Below are positions 63,589 through 64,000 of a DNA stretch of 64,000 bases, in pieces. Made by a program: the position numbers and the translations under genes. Position 1 is the stretch's first letter, and every line of letters begins with the position of its first letter. The notes under the pieces are model-generated. The model was not told the DNA's origin. It saw only the letters and a program-made list of their open reading frames with translations, and searched no databases. The DNA is taken from NCBI RefSeq assembly GCF_022458985.1, contig NC_061772.1, forward strand, positions 8,422,001-8,486,000, given 5' to 3'. The DNA comes from Mugil cephalus. Its lineage: Eukaryota > Chordata > Actinopteri > Mugiliformes > Mugilidae.

Positions 63589-64000
63589 TCACACGCCGAT
63601 GCACCAGGAACACATAACCAGCTCCTGCAGGGTTTTACGCAGCTCCTGGCTCCGGTATGCGTAGATGAGCGGGTCGATGAGAGAGTTACAGATAATGAGG
63701 ATGAGGAAAAGGTTAAAGTTTCGGAAGAAACAGTTGCAAAACGAACTGGTGGGGCATGCGAGGATGAGGATGAGGTGGAGGAAGAAGGGGCCCCAGCACA
63801 CAATGAAAACCCCGAGCAGGATGGTGAGGGTAATCGCTCCCTTCATGCTCGTGGACTGGCGCCTGCTTTTGTGGAAAGCCATGATGCGCCGAGAGTGCAC
63901 GTGCGCCAGGAGAAACATGTGCAGGTACAGCACGGCGTTAAACACCAGAGTGGTGAAGAAGAAAGTGACGAGGCACACGATGACCGCGTTGTCGGTGTGA
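63589..64000 (-). CDS. mc1r: Melanocortin-1 receptor (3' part)
   Basis: An uninterrupted minus-strand frame enters at the window edge and ends with TGA at 63589-63591, giving 136 residues. MC1R is a single-exon Gs-coupled receptor for alpha-MSH that controls melanophore pigment. The part present covers helix 5 ([20 protein letters not shown]), the third intracellular loop ([24 protein letters not shown]), helix 6 ([18 protein letters not shown]), the Cys-rich third extracellular loop (CPTSSFCNC), helix 7 ([13 protein letters not shown], the melanocortin DPLIYA form of NPXXY) and the short tail [17 protein letters not shown] ending CIGV. The [10 protein letters not shown] and [13 protein letters not shown] pattern fits MC1R better than MC2R to MC5R. 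The neighbouring def8 supports this. The N-terminus, DRY box and ligand-binding helices 2 and 3 lie outside the window. Confidence 0.93.
   Translation of the reverse strand, partial: HTDNAVIVCLVTFFFTTLVFNAVLYLHMFLLAHVHSRRIMAFHKSRRQSTSMKGAITLTILLGVFIVCWGPFFLHLILILACPTSSFCNCFFRNFNLFLILIICNSLIDPLIYAYRSQELRKTLQELVMCSWCIGV

Noticed and set aside
63665-64000. 111-codon plus-strand ORF at the window end
   Set aside because: Complement of the mc1r coding sequence; the receptor frame explains the region fully.

Overview
This 64 kb window is nuclear DNA of a ray-finned fish, most likely a percomorph teleost. The genes are vertebrate genes split by mostly short GT-AG introns. The intergenic DNA holds typical teleost repeats: Tc1-like remnants, a Rex/L2-type LINE relic, a PIF/Harbinger-like relic, tri- to pentanucleotide satellites and long poly-T runs. 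No tRNA, rRNA, CRISPR or bacterial feature was seen. All gene models were built by hand from splice sites, reading-frame continuity and recalled family motifs. No alignment was run.

Layout, left to right: (1) 84-2230 (+), the C-terminal half of got2, mitochondrial aspartate aminotransferase. (2) 4870-9714 (+), slc38a7, a lysosomal amino-acid exporter, complete. (3) 12078-15823 (-), ctsa or a ctsa paralogue, a lysosomal serine carboxypeptidase, complete and convergent with slc38a7. (4) 18824-32745 (+), dbndd1, four coding exons spread over 14 kb. (5) 35691-42616 (-), afg3l1, a mitochondrial m-AAA protease subunit, 16 exons, tail-to-tail with dbndd1. (6) 45438-53031 (-), def8, a Rab7/PLEKHM1-linked lysosome-positioning factor, 11 coding exons. 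(7) 63589-64000 (-), the 3' end of mc1r, the melanocortin-1 receptor.

The order dbndd1-afg3l1-def8-mc1r matches human 16q24.3 (DBNDD1-AFG3L1P-DEF8-TUBB3-MC1R), but I see no tubulin exon between def8 and mc1r. got2-slc38a7 matches human 16q21. A CTSA-type gene next to DBNDD1 recalls human 20q13, where CTSA lies near DBNDD2. Three genes (slc38a7, ctsa, def8) act at the lysosome. The first two carry the same CACGTGACC element near their putative promoters, a candidate TFEB/CLEAR site.

The most notable finding is afg3l1. Its AAA+ ATPase motifs are intact, but the zinc-protease signature HEXXH reads H-E-A-G-R, a conserved Gly beside the third zinc ligand is Arg, and exon 4 has a one-base surplus in an A6 run that breaks the frame unless a cryptic in-frame acceptor is used. 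Human AFG3L1 is a pseudogene, so this may be an independent loss, or a conversion into a protease-dead subunit, caught in progress. Other points of interest are a 65 bp near-perfect palindrome, a decayed duplicate of an afg3l1 exon upstream of its own first exon, and an unusual exon-8 acceptor in the ctsa gene.
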